This document shows, one piece after another, positions 1 to 5,673 of a stretch of 8,886 nt of DNA. This DNA comes from an uncultured Lachnospiraceae bacterium. GTDB lineage: Bacteria; Bacillota; Clostridia; Lachnospirales; Lachnospiraceae. Numbering within the stretch: position 1 is the first letter of the stretch; each line of letters begins with the position of its first letter. The DNA lies in contig CADBNQ010000106.1 in assembly GCA_902796045.1 (NCBI GenBank), forward strand, positions 1 to 8,886, written 5' to 3'. The translations under genes were made by a program, and so were the position numbers. The notes beneath the pieces are model-generated. The model did no database searches. It had not been told where the DNA came from and worked only from the letters and a program-made list of their open reading frames with translations.

Positions 1-1
1 A

Positions 2-76
2 TCGGGGTGACAGGATTCGAACCTGCGGCCTCCTGGTCCCAAACCAGGCGCTCTAGCCAAGCTGAGCCACACCCCG
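2..76 (-). tRNA. tRNA-Pro, anticodon UGG
   Basis: Read on the minus strand this folds into a complete 75-nt cloverleaf. It has a 7-bp acceptor stem CGGGGTG/CACCCCG with discriminator A, a D arm GCTC/GAGC, an anticodon stem CCTGG/CCAGG around loop TTTGGGA, and a T arm GCAGG/CCTGT around TTCGAAT. The anticodon TGG lies at 41-39, which gives proline. Whether the 3' CCA is encoded cannot be judged, because only one further base lies in the window. It is transcribed leftward from its own strong promoter and could head a tRNA cluster outside the window. Confidence 0.97.
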
Positions 77-93
77 TAAAGTCAACAAATAGG

Positions 94-122
94 ATTATAA
101 CCTAATGGTATGTAAATGTCAA
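94..122 (-). promoter_or_regulatory. Consensus sigma-A promoter of tRNA-Pro
   Basis: On the minus strand TTGACA (122-117) and TATAAT (99-94) are separated by exactly 17 bases, so both hexamers and the spacing match the housekeeping consensus. Transcription should start near 87, giving a leader of about 10 nt before the tRNA 5' end at 76. A full-consensus promoter fits a highly expressed stable RNA. Confidence 0.88.
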
Positions 123-136
123 CTCTTTTTTAGCTT

Positions 137-168
137 CCAAAGCCCCTCCCTGCAGGGAAGGGCTTTGG
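137..168. repeat. Strong inverted repeat, hairpin 1 of 3
   Basis: The arms 137-150 and 155-168 pair at 13 of 14 positions around a TGCA loop, with core CCAAAGCCC/GGGCTTTGG. On the minus strand, the direction of the neighbouring gene, the hairpin is followed by an A-run rather than a T-run. On the plus strand the six Ts at 126-131 precede it. It is therefore not a standard intrinsic terminator in either direction, although it lies where the small membrane-protein transcript could end. Confidence 0.7.
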
Positions 169-172
169 GTAA

Positions 173-192
173 ATCCGGTTTCGCAACCGGAT
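173..192. repeat. Perfect inverted repeat, hairpin 2 of 3
   Basis: Eight perfect base pairs (ATCCGGTT/AACCGGAT) enclose a four-base loop. On the minus strand the loop reads GCGA, a GNRA tetraloop, which makes the RNA hairpin unusually stable. No T-run follows on either strand. Confidence 0.7.
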
Positions 193-216
193 ATGAAAAT
201 CATAGACAGGCAGGAT

Positions 217-234
217 ACCGGCCAAAGGCCCGGT
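217..234. repeat. GC-rich inverted repeat, hairpin 3 of 3
   Basis: The arms ACCGGCC and GGCCCGGT pair around an AAA loop with one bulged C (229). The hairpin begins about ten bases after the stop codon of the small membrane-protein gene when read on the minus strand. It lacks a following T-run, so its role as a terminator is doubtful. A protective 3'-end structure is equally possible. Confidence 0.5.
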
Positions 235-243
235 GCTTCCTGA

Positions 244-555
244 TTATTCTTCCGGTGCTTCCTCAGCTGCTGCCTCTTCCTCTGCAGGAGCCTCCGGTGC
301 TTCCTCAGCTGCTTCTTCCTTTACAGGATCTTCTTCGTAATCATCAAAGAAGTCATCATCAAAATCATCATCGAAGTCATCGTCCAGATAGTCAGGGGAA
401 ACCAGCTTATAGACTGCAAATGCAATCGCTGCTACTGCTGCTACTGCTCCGATGATGGCAAGCACCCATAATACCTTCTTGGACTCTTCGCTATGTCTGC
501 GTTCAAGCAGGCTTCCGATCTTGGCTGCACCAATCAGTTCTTCCATATTCTTCAT
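244..555 (-). CDS. Small single-pass membrane protein with highly acidic C-terminal tail
   Basis: This 103-residue protein has a short N-terminal region containing RR and KK (residues 19-27), one hydrophobic membrane segment (about 28-49, Ala/Ile/Val-rich), three DDDF repeats at about 58-69, and then a tail made almost only of E, A and P. The positive-inside rule predicts a cytoplasmic N-terminus and an external acidic tail of about 50 residues. The layout resembles small Lachnospiraceae proteins annotated as DUF4366, but I make that link from memory and hold it loosely. The start at 555 has a good site (AGGAGG at 569-564, 8-base spacing); M4 is a less well-spaced alternative. The last third is coded by repeated DNA, including an exact 21-bp direct repeat at 251-271 and 293-313. 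Function is unknown; an electrostatic surface or cation-binding role is only a guess. Confidence 0.85.
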   Translation of the reverse strand: MKNMEELIGAAKIGSLLERRHSEESKKVLWVLAIIGAVAAVAAIAFAVYKLVSPDYLDDDFDDDFDDDFFDDYEEDPVKEEAAEEAPEAPAEEEAAAEEAPEE

Positions 556-593
556 GTTGTGATCCTCCTTTATGAAAACTGTACTACCTTGAA

Positions 594-632
594 ACCCGGT
601 GTCCCTGATATAGCGGGCATATCATTCCGGGT
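594..632 (-). other. Predicted two-tier hairpin in leader of the acidic membrane-protein mRNA
   Basis: If transcription starts near 637, the first part of the leader can form an outer stem ACCCGG/CCGGGT (627-632 with 594-599) and an inner stem GATAT/ATATC (607-611 with 619-623) around a 7-base loop. The ribosome site at 564-569 is outside it. The pairings are visible by eye; no folding energy was computed. Confidence 0.35.
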
Positions 633-650
633 ATTCTGTTAACAGTATAC
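631..650. promoter_or_regulatory. 20-bp near-perfect palindrome, candidate operator
   Basis: The motif has form GTATnCTGTTAACAGnATAC, centred on GTTAAC, and 9 of 10 base pairs match. It overlaps the candidate -10 hexamer at 644-649 and the predicted start of transcription of the small membrane-protein gene. This is a position where a dimeric repressor would block transcription. The cognate protein is unknown. Confidence 0.45.
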
Positions 651-672
651 CACGCATTCGGTGATTTTACCA
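644..672 (-). promoter_or_regulatory. Candidate promoter of the acidic membrane-protein gene
   Basis: On the minus strand TATACT (649-644) lies 17 bases downstream of TGGTAA (672-667). The -10 is good, but the -35 matches the consensus only partly. No clear terminator follows pcrA, whose stop is at 725, so read-through from pcrA is also possible. Confidence 0.45.
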
Positions 673-724
673 TTCTAAAATTCTTTTTTGTTCACTACTT
701 TTTATACAGTGCAGATCTGTCGGA

Positions 725-2962
725 TCAGACCTTCTTCAGCTTGGCAAAAGATGCGAACATCTTTTTGCGGCCAACCCTGTCAAAATCCACTGCTACTTCA
801 TAGTCCTTGCCGCTGCGACTGATCTCCAAAACTACGCCCCGGCCGAACTTGATATGCTTTACGGTATCTCCTACACCATACTCCAGCCTGTCGAGAGGCT
901 TTACCCGGTAATCATCCAGCTTATAGGGCTTAATCCCGGACATCTCCGCTTTTCTGCGCCGGTTTCCTGTTCCGGAGTAGTAGCCGTTCCTCTCTGCCCG
1001 TTCCAGTTCTGAACGGGCTGATTTCCTGTCAAGGCCTACATCGATATAGTTCTCAGGAATCTCGTCGATAAAACGGGAAGGAGGGTTATACTGGGCCTGT
1101 CCCCTGGTCATTCTCCTTCTGGCAGAGCTCAGGAAGAGGCGCTCTTTTGCCCTGGTAATCCCCACATAGCAAAGCCTTCTTTCCTCCTCGATCTCTGTCG
1201 GATCTCCGGAAACCATGGCGGCATACCCGGGGAAGACACCCTCTTCCATCCCCCCTATAAACACATTGGCAAACTCAAGGCCTTTTGCATTATGCAGGGT
1301 CATGAGGAGAACCTTGTTGCCGTCATCCTCCAGGTTATCAATCCCGGCGTTCAGGGTATACATATCCTTTTCTTCCAGGAAACCCCTGAGGCTGGGTTCT
1401 TCGGCGTGGTCCTCATAATAGACGATGTCATTGATCAGCTCGTCTATGTCATCCAGCCTGCTTCTGGCCTCATCTGTTCCCTCTGCCTCCAGGTCCAGTC
1501 TGTAGCCGGTGGTCTCGAGGATATAGTCCATCAGTTCACTGATCTCAGACTCCATGGCTGTTTCCCGGAAATCCCGAATCAGATCTCCGAATTTCCTGAC
1601 CTTGCCTGCGGCCCTTCCCAGATCAGGAATCTGGTCAGCCTGGAAGACTGCCTCCAGAAAACTGATTTCCCGGCTGATGGCATAATCCTGAATCCTGGCG
1701 ATGGTCGTCTGGCCGATCCCTCTTCTTGGCACATTGATGATCCTCCTGACAGCCAGGTCATCGGAGCTGGTGTCCACCACCCTCAGATAGCTCATGAGGT
1801 CTTTGATCTCCTTCCGGTCATAGAAGCTGACCCCTCGGACTATGGCATAGGGGATATTCCGCTGTTTCAGCTTCTCCTCAAAGATACGGGACTGGGCATT
1901 GGTCCGGTAGAGGACAGCCATGTCCTGGTATTCCACTCCCCGCATCATGAGGAAGCGGATCCTGGATACCACCCCTTCGGCCTCGTCGTATTCATTGTCA
2001 TATTGTTTATAGTGGACAAGCTCGCCCTTGTCTTTCCGGGTCCAGAGCTTCTTTTCCTTCCGACCTTCATTGTTGACGATCACGCTGTTGGCCGCATCAA
2101 GAATATTCTGAGTGGAACGGTAATTTTCTTCCAGCCTGATCACCCGGGCATCCGGAAATACCTTCTCAAAATTCAGGATATTAAAGATATTGGCTCCACG
2201 GAATTTGTAGATGGACTGGTCATCGTCACCGACCACGCAGAGGTTTCGGTATTTCCTGGCCAGCATGCTCACGAAGAGAAACTGCACCGTGTTGGTATCC
2301 TGATACTCATCCACCATGATATAGCGGAAACGGTCCTGGTAGTATTCCAGGATATCAGGATAGGACTGAAAGAGTTCCACTGTCTTCATCAGCAGGTCAT
2401 CAAAATCCAGGGCATCGTTCTTCCTCAGCCTGTTCTGGTATCTCTCGTAGATATCTGCGATGATGCGGCCGCGGTAATCATCATGATCAATCCGGTAATC
2501 CTCCGGTGTCCTGCACTCCTCCTTGGCCCTTGATATGGCAGCCAGAGCCATCTTCTCCGGGAACTGCTTATTGTCGATATTCATCTCCTTCAGGACTTCT
2601 TTCATCAGAGTCTTCTGGTCACTCTCATCATAGATGGTGAAATTCCTGTTGTATCCGAGGAGTTCAATGTTCCGGCGCAGGATCCGGCTGCAGAAGGCAT
2701 GGAAGGTGCTGATCCACAGGTCTTCTGACCCGGGTCCAAGCAGGGCAGATGCCCTTTCCTTCATCTCCCGGGCCGCCTTGTTGGTAAATGTGATGGCCAG
2801 GATGTTCCAGGGATTGACCCCTTTTTGCTCCACAAGATAGACGATCCGGTGCGTGATGGACCTGGTCTTTCCTGTTCCGGCTCCTGCGAGCATTAAAAGA
2901 GGGCCTTCTGTGCAGAAGACCGCCTCTTTTTGTTCTTTATTCAATGTATCATATATACTCAT
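725..2962 (-). CDS. pcrA: ATP-dependent DNA helicase PcrA/UvrD
   Basis: This is a superfamily 1A 3'-5' DNA helicase, which unwinds DNA in repair and replication restart and strips RecA or stalled RNA polymerase. All family motifs appear in order: a Q-motif glutamine (Q11), Walker A AGAGTGKT (26-33), motif Ia ITFTNKAA, Walker B DEYQDT (about 218-223), motif III GDDDQSIYKFRGA, motif IV EENYRST, motif V TLHNAKGLEF and motif VI YVGITRAKERL (near 600). The C-terminus carries the conserved module beginning KHIKFGRGVV, the Tudor-like segment that contacts RNA polymerase in PcrA. The length of 745 residues is typical and no motif is damaged. The ATG at 2962 has GGAG five bases upstream. It lies 37 bases after the SPFH gene with no terminator between them, so it is probably co-transcribed with the pspA module while also serving a housekeeping role. 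Confidence 0.97.
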   Translation of the reverse strand: MSIYDTLNKEQKEAVFCTEGPLLMLAGAGTGKTRSITHRIVYLVEQKGVNPWNILAITFTNKAAREMKERASALLGPGSEDLWISTFHAFCSRILRRNIELLGYNRNFTIYDESDQKTLMKEVLKEMNIDNKQFPEKMALAAISRAKEECRTPEDYRIDHDDYRGRIIADIYERYQNRLRKNDALDFDDLLMKTVELFQSYPDILEYYQDRFRYIMVDEYQDTNTVQFLFVSMLARKYRNLCVVGDDDQSIYKFRGANIFNILNFEKVFPDARVIRLEENYRSTQNILDAANSVIVNNEGRKEKKLWTRKDKGELVHYKQYDNEYDEAEGVVSRIRFLMMRGVEYQDMAVLYRTNAQSRIFEEKLKQRNIPYAIVRGVSFYDRKEIKDLMSYLRVVDTSSDDLAVRRIINVPRRGIGQTTIARIQDYAISREISFLEAVFQADQIPDLGRAAGKVRKFGDLIRDFRETAMESEISELMDYILETTGYRLDLEAEGTDEARSRLDDIDELINDIVYYEDHAEEPSLRGFLEEKDMYTLNAGIDNLEDDGNKVLLMTLHNAKGLEFANVFIGGMEEGVFPGYAAMVSGDPTEIEEERRLCYVGITRAKERLFLSSARRRMTRGQAQYNPPSRFIDEIPENYIDVGLDRKSARSELERAERNGYYSGTGNRRRKAEMSGIKPYKLDDYRVKPLDRLEYGVGDTVKHIKFGRGVVLEISRSGKDYEVAVDFDRVGRKKMFASFAKLKKV

Positions 2963-2999
2963 AAATGCTCCATCTGGTTGCTGAGCAGACAGGGCCTGA

Positions 3000-3992
3000 T
3001 TATTTCAGCTTCTGTCCGCAGTTCGAGCAGAAATTGGCACCATCAGTCTTGGTACCGCAGTTCGGGCAGAACTTGGGGCCATCGCCTGCAGCCGGCGCAG
3101 CTGTCTGAGCCTGCGGGGCAGGCTGGGCCTGGGGTGTCTGACCGCCGCCGTTTTGTGTCATCTGGTTGACCATCTGCTGGCCCATCATCATACCTACCTG
3201 CATGGAGGCCATGTCACCGGCCATGGAACCGCCGCCGCTGCCATTGGCAATGGCATCTGCCATGGCAACCTGCTGGTATTTGCCGATATCGCCGATCATG
3301 CTCTGTCCGGCAACCTTGGTCACCATCTTCTGTACTTCTTCCGGATAGCTTACGCTGTTGATCTGGAAGCCTGTGATGGTCAGACCGATTTTGATCATCT
3401 CCATATCCAGTTCCTTCTGGATACCCTGTGAGATCTCCACGGCATTGGCCTGGATATTGAACATATCCTTGCCCTCTCTCACGATCCAGCGGAGCAGCAG
3501 CTGGTCGAGCATGGAGATGACACGGTCTCTGACCTCTGCTGTAGTAAACTGTTTCTTCACGCCGGCAACCTTGTCGATCAGGGCATCATAATCTGCTACC
3601 TTGAACTGGAAATTGCCGTTGGCCCTGATGGGCATGCCGCCCGGCAGAGCCGGATGAGGAAGGTTAATGGCACTCTTGGTTCCCCACTTCATCACAAACT
3701 CTTTTGTGTTGATAAAGAGGACCTCGGCACGCATGCCGCTGTTAAAACCGAACTTGAAGCCTTTTAAGGTGGACAGGAAAGGAATGATCTGGGACTCGAT
3801 ATCATAGGAGCCCTCCTCCTTAAACACGCCTTCTGTCTTCCCGTTGAACATAAAGACAGCATCCTGTCCCGGGCGGATGATGAGCTTGGAGCCCTTCTTG
3901 ATCTCAGCATTGTTCCATTTATAGAAAATCACATCATCTCTGTACTCTTCCCACTCGACAACATTCGCCAGCTGGCCGCCAAATAATCCCAT
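3000..3992 (-). CDS. SPFH-domain protein with C-terminal zinc ribbon (YdjI/COG4260 type)
   Basis: This 330-residue protein belongs to the stomatin/prohibitin-like family once labelled virion core protein, whose B. subtilis member is YdjI. The N-terminus (VVEWEEYRDDVIFYKW) and the blocks RPGQDAVF and STLKGFKFGFNSGMRAEVLF are typical. The SPFH core spans about residues 20-240. A flexible linker follows (about 250-306), first Gly/Met-rich and then Ala/Pro/Gln-rich. A zinc ribbon ends the protein, with CxxC pairs at C309/C312 and C322/C325; such a ribbon is normal for COG4260. No membrane segment is evident, so membrane contact would be peripheral or through partners. It follows the pspA-like gene by 39 bases. 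In B. subtilis YdjI is encoded with PspA, YdjG and YdjH and takes part in membrane-stress handling. GAGG (4004-4001) precedes the ATG at 3992. Confidence 0.92.
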   Translation of the reverse strand: MGLFGGQLANVVEWEEYRDDVIFYKWNNAEIKKGSKLIIRPGQDAVFMFNGKTEGVFKEEGSYDIESQIIPFLSTLKGFKFGFNSGMRAEVLFINTKEFVMKWGTKSAINLPHPALPGGMPIRANGNFQFKVADYDALIDKVAGVKKQFTTAEVRDRVISMLDQLLLRWIVREGKDMFNIQANAVEISQGIQKELDMEMIKIGLTITGFQINSVSYPEEVQKMVTKVAGQSMIGDIGKYQQVAMADAIANGSGGGSMAGDMASMQVGMMMGQQMVNQMTQNGGGQTPQAQPAPQAQTAAPAAGDGPKFCPNCGTKTDGANFCSNCGQKLK

Positions 3993-4031
3993 ACTTATAA
4001 CCTCACAATCTTCAAATATAATCCTTATACC

Positions 4032-4715
4032 TTACAGTCCCAGTTTCGCCTTCATGGCTGCCAGTTCATCATCGATAGCACTGTCTGCAGCCGGTGCGTC
4101 ATCATATTTATCCATCAGAGACTCTGCATCCTCTGTCTTAGGTGTATTAAGCTGAGCCATGGCATTGGCCTCGTCCATCATACGGTTTGCTTTCTCTTCC
4201 ATCCGGTCGAAGGCAGCCAGCTTGCTCTGGGCACTGTCATAGGAAGAGCCGATCTGGTTGAGCTTCTCCTGGGTCTTGGCCACTGTCATCTTGGACTTAA
4301 TCGCCTGCTTCCTCTCACGCAGCATCGTGATGTCCTTCTCCAGCTTATCATGCATCTGCCTCATCTGCTGAGCATTAGCTGATGCAGCATCTGCTGCCTG
4401 CTGAAGGGTCTCTCTCCTGGCCTCCAGAGCGGCCTTCTTGCTAAGGAAGGCTTTTGCATCGGACTCGTTGCCGGCCATCAGGGCCTTCTCAGCGTAGGAA
4501 ACCATCTTGGCGATCTCGTCCTCGTTCTCCTTGAGTGCACGGTTAGCTCTGGTCTCTTCGGCCATAACAGCTGCAGTTTCAGCTTTCACTTTACCCATAT
4601 CACTCTCCAGATCCCTGAGGTACTGGTCAACCATCTTTACCGGGTCTTCTGCTTTATCAAGCATGGCGTTGACATTAGAAGACATAATATCCTTAAAACG
4701 CTTTAAAATACCCAT
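4032..4715 (-). CDS. pspA: PspA/IM30 family membrane-stress protein
   Basis: This is a 227-residue, almost entirely helical coiled-coil protein starting MGILKRFKDIMSSNVN, the amphipathic first helix by which PspA/IM30/Vipp1 proteins bind stressed membranes and form ESCRT-III-like assemblies. The block AEDPVKMVDQYLRDLE is the strongly conserved family signature, and the C-terminus DDELAAMKAKLGL is also typical. I place the start at the ATG at 4715. An in-frame TTG two codons upstream (4721) touches the AGGAGG and has no usable spacing. It heads the likely operon pspA, SPFH protein, pcrA. The usual partners PspB/PspC and the B. subtilis genes ydjG and ydjH are absent from this window. Function is inferred from family and neighbour; the gene symbol indicates homology only. 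Confidence 0.93.
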   Translation of the reverse strand: MGILKRFKDIMSSNVNAMLDKAEDPVKMVDQYLRDLESDMGKVKAETAAVMAEETRANRALKENEDEIAKMVSYAEKALMAGNESDAKAFLSKKAALEARRETLQQAADAASANAQQMRQMHDKLEKDITMLRERKQAIKSKMTVAKTQEKLNQIGSSYDSAQSKLAAFDRMEEKANRMMDEANAMAQLNTPKTEDAESLMDKYDDAPAADSAIDDELAAMKAKLGL

Positions 4716-4720
4716 ATGCA

Positions 4721-4728
4721 ACCTCCTT
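4721..4728 (-). promoter_or_regulatory. Ribosome binding site fixing the pspA start
   Basis: On the minus strand AAGGAGGT is followed by TGCAT and then the ATG at 4715. The spacing suits that ATG and excludes the in-frame TTG at 4721, which overlaps the last base of this site. Confidence 0.85.
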
Positions 4729-4771
4729 TATACACTTTGTGTTATTAAATAAATGAATGTCTGCTGTCAGC

Positions 4772-4801
4772 ATTATAGCATGTGCGGGCTTTCCTTGTCA
4801 C
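4772..4801 (-). promoter_or_regulatory. Sigma-A type promoter of the pspA operon
   Basis: On the minus strand GTGACA (4801-4796, five of six consensus bases) and a perfect TATAAT (4777-4772) are 18 bases apart. Transcription would begin near 4765, leaving a leader of about 50 nt. A short palindrome TGCTG-T-CAGCA (4762-4772) lies on the start point and could be a regulator site. I see no sigma-W or other ECF-type promoter like the one driving pspA in B. subtilis. Confidence 0.7.
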
Positions 4802-4853
4802 TCTATTTCTTGCTTTTTCTTTCCGAACTTTTACATCAGATGATAGTTTTCAC

Positions 4854-4882
4854 TTGATATATAGTAATGATAACTATATAAT
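4854..4882 (+). promoter_or_regulatory. Sigma-A promoter of the DUF1836 gene
   Basis: TTGATA (4854-4859) and a perfect TATAAT (4877-4882) are separated by exactly 17 bases. Transcription should start near 4889, just before the hairpin array, which makes the array part of the mRNA leader. It points away from the pspA promoter, with about 50 bp between the two -35 elements. Confidence 0.75.
4858..4880. promoter_or_regulatory. 23-bp palindrome inside promoter, candidate operator
   Basis: The arms TATATAGT (4858-4865) and ACTATATA (4873-4880) are perfect inverted copies around a 7-base centre. In all, 10 of 11 base pairs match. The palindrome fills the spacer between the -35 and -10 of the DUF1836 promoter and overlaps both hexamers, so a bound dimer would exclude RNA polymerase. 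Autoregulation by the DUF1836 protein is a natural guess but unproven. Confidence 0.55.
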
Positions 4883-4895
4883 ACAGGTATCCATA

Positions 4896-4931
4896 TTCAT
4901 CAGCAGGAAGCTGAAGCTTCCTGCTGATGAA
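4896..4931. repeat. Perfect 16-bp inverted repeat (leader hairpin A)
   Basis: The arms 4896-4911 and 4916-4931 are perfectly complementary and enclose the loop TGAA. The arms are far longer than those of most bacterial terminator hairpins, and no T-run follows on either strand. It begins about 7 nt after the predicted transcription start of the DUF1836 gene. Confidence 0.85.
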
Positions 4932-4933
4932 GC

Positions 4934-4949
4934 CTGCGGCGCATCGCAG
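4934..4949. repeat. Small leader hairpin B
   Basis: CTGCG (4934-4938) pairs with CGCAG (4945-4949) around a six-base loop. It sits directly between hairpins A and C and shares its last G with the first base of C, so B and C compete for that base. Confidence 0.4.
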
Positions 4950-4988
4950 AGTTGCGCAAAGGAAGATGCCTTTGGCATTGCGCAACTC
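4949..4988. repeat. Perfect 11-bp inverted repeat with alternative inner stems (leader hairpin C)
   Basis: GAGTTGCGCAA (4949-4959) pairs with TTGCGCAACTC (4978-4988). The interior can pair in two exclusive ways: ATGCC/GGCAT around TTT, or CAAAGG/CCTTTG around AAGATG. Each outer arm also contains the self-complementary octamer TTGCGCAA. This could be a conformational switch or simply a repeat-family hairpin. Confidence 0.75.
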
Positions 4989-4991
4989 GCG

Positions 4992-5013
4992 CGGAATCGT
5001 CGAGACGATTCCG
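4992..5013. repeat. Perfect 9-bp inverted repeat (leader hairpin D)
   Basis: CGGAATCGT (4992-5000) pairs with ACGATTCCG (5005-5013) around CGAG. A run of seven Ts (5023-5029) begins 9 bases after the stem and lies just before the ribosome site of the DUF1836 gene. The gap is too long for a standard intrinsic terminator, but the arrangement hints at attenuation. Confidence 0.75.
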
Positions 5014-5034
5014 ATTGAACAGTTTTTTTATCAT

Positions 5035-5040
5035 AGGAGG
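5035..5040 (+). promoter_or_regulatory. Ribosome binding site of the DUF1836 gene
   Basis: AGGAGG is followed by TGT and ATG (5044), a spacing of only 3 bases. The in-frame TTG at 5050 is 9 bases away and better spaced. Either could be used, and both exclude the in-frame upstream ATG at 4927, which lies inside hairpin A. Confidence 0.75.
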
Positions 5041-5043
5041 TGT

Positions 5044-5667
5044 ATGTATTTGTCCGATAATAAAAACAGCTGGCAGAAACACCTTCATGCTCCCGTCAGC
5101 ATTCTCTCTGATGATATCCCGGATATAGAGTTATATATGGATCAGATTACCAGACTCATGGACACCCGTCTGTCTTCATGCCGGCGCTATCCGGAGGATA
5201 AGATCCTGACTAAGACCATGATCAACAATTATACAAAGAACCGTCTTCTTCCACCTTCTGTCAAGAAGAAGTACTCGAAAGAGCACCTCTATATGCTCAT
5301 CTTTATCTATCATCTGAAGCACCTTCTGTCGATCGCTGATATACAGACTCTCTTAGAGCCCATATCGGACGATTACTTCTACCGGGATCCGGAATCCGGG
5401 GTCACCCTCAAGGAGATCTATGATAAGACCATCGCCCTGTGCGAGGAGCGCTTCCCTGATATCGAGGAAGAGATCAGCCAGGTCTATGATAAGACCCTGG
5501 AATCCTGCAGGGACTGTCTGGAAGCAGATGATCAGGAGGATTATCTCGGCACCCTTTTCTTCGTCTACCAGCTCTGCTATGATATCTATGTACGTAAGAT
5601 GCTGATCGAGAGACTGATCGACGATTACAGGGACCAGCATCAGACCGACAGGAAACGAAAAAAATGA
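5044..5667 (+). CDS. DUF1836 family protein, putative MerR-like regulator (YkrK-like)
   Basis: The protein has 207 residues from the ATG at 5044, or 205 from a TTG at 5050. Residues about 55-104 hold the DUF1836 core: KTMINNYTKNRLLPPSVKKK, then a YSKEHLYMLIFIYHLKHLLS helix and a SIADIQTLL segment, the layout of a MerR-type winged-helix DNA-binding domain. The rest is mainly acidic helical sequence with several cysteines (for example C132, C155, C158, C178) and a basic end DRKRKK. B. subtilis YkrK, of this family, helps control htpX, a membrane quality-control protease; that makes the divergent pspA operon a plausible target here. The open frame extends upstream to 4927, but that part is hairpin DNA and precedes the ribosome site. 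The gene ends 6 bases from the convergent yerC stop, leaving no room for a terminator between them. Confidence 0.88.
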   Translation: MYLSDNKNSWQKHLHAPVSILSDDIPDIELYMDQITRLMDTRLSSCRRYPEDKILTKTMINNYTKNRLLPPSVKKKYSKEHLYMLIFIYHLKHLLSIADIQTLLEPISDDYFYRDPESGVTLKEIYDKTIALCEERFPDIEEEISQVYDKTLESCRDCLEADDQEDYLGTLFFVYQLCYDIYVRKMLIERLIDDYRDQHQTDRKRKK

Positions 5668-5673
5668 TTAGAA

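Noticed and set aside
126..168. Intrinsic terminator made of hairpin 1 and the nearby T-run
   Set aside because: The T-run (126-131) precedes the hairpin on the plus strand and appears as an A-run after it on the minus strand. The order is wrong for both.
1292..2533. 413-codon plus-strand open frame opposite pcrA
   Set aside because: It lies wholly antisense to a helicase gene with every family motif intact, shows no recognisable domain and has no good ribosome site. It is a shadow of pcrA codon use.
3000..3992. Phage or viral origin suggested by the old label virion core protein
   Set aside because: That label is an annotation relic. The protein is an SPFH-family member whose zinc ribbon is normal for its group, and no phage genes surround it.
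4716..4721. TTG start for pspA two codons upstream
   Set aside because: The TTG overlaps the end of the AGGAGGT site, leaving no spacing, whereas the ATG at 4715 gives the standard PspA N-terminus.
4864..4885. Fur box in the DUF1836 promoter
   Set aside because: Only one half-site (TGATAA) fits the iron-regulator consensus; the other half does not. The symmetry axis of the palindrome differs from that of a Fur box.
4896..5013. CRISPR array
   Set aside because: The units are hairpins of different sequence and size with no repeated direct-repeat/spacer structure and no cas genes nearby.
4927..5043. 39-codon N-terminal extension of the DUF1836 protein
   Set aside because: It would be coded by hairpins A to D, has no ribosome site, and ends at a clear AGGAGG before the ATG at 5044.
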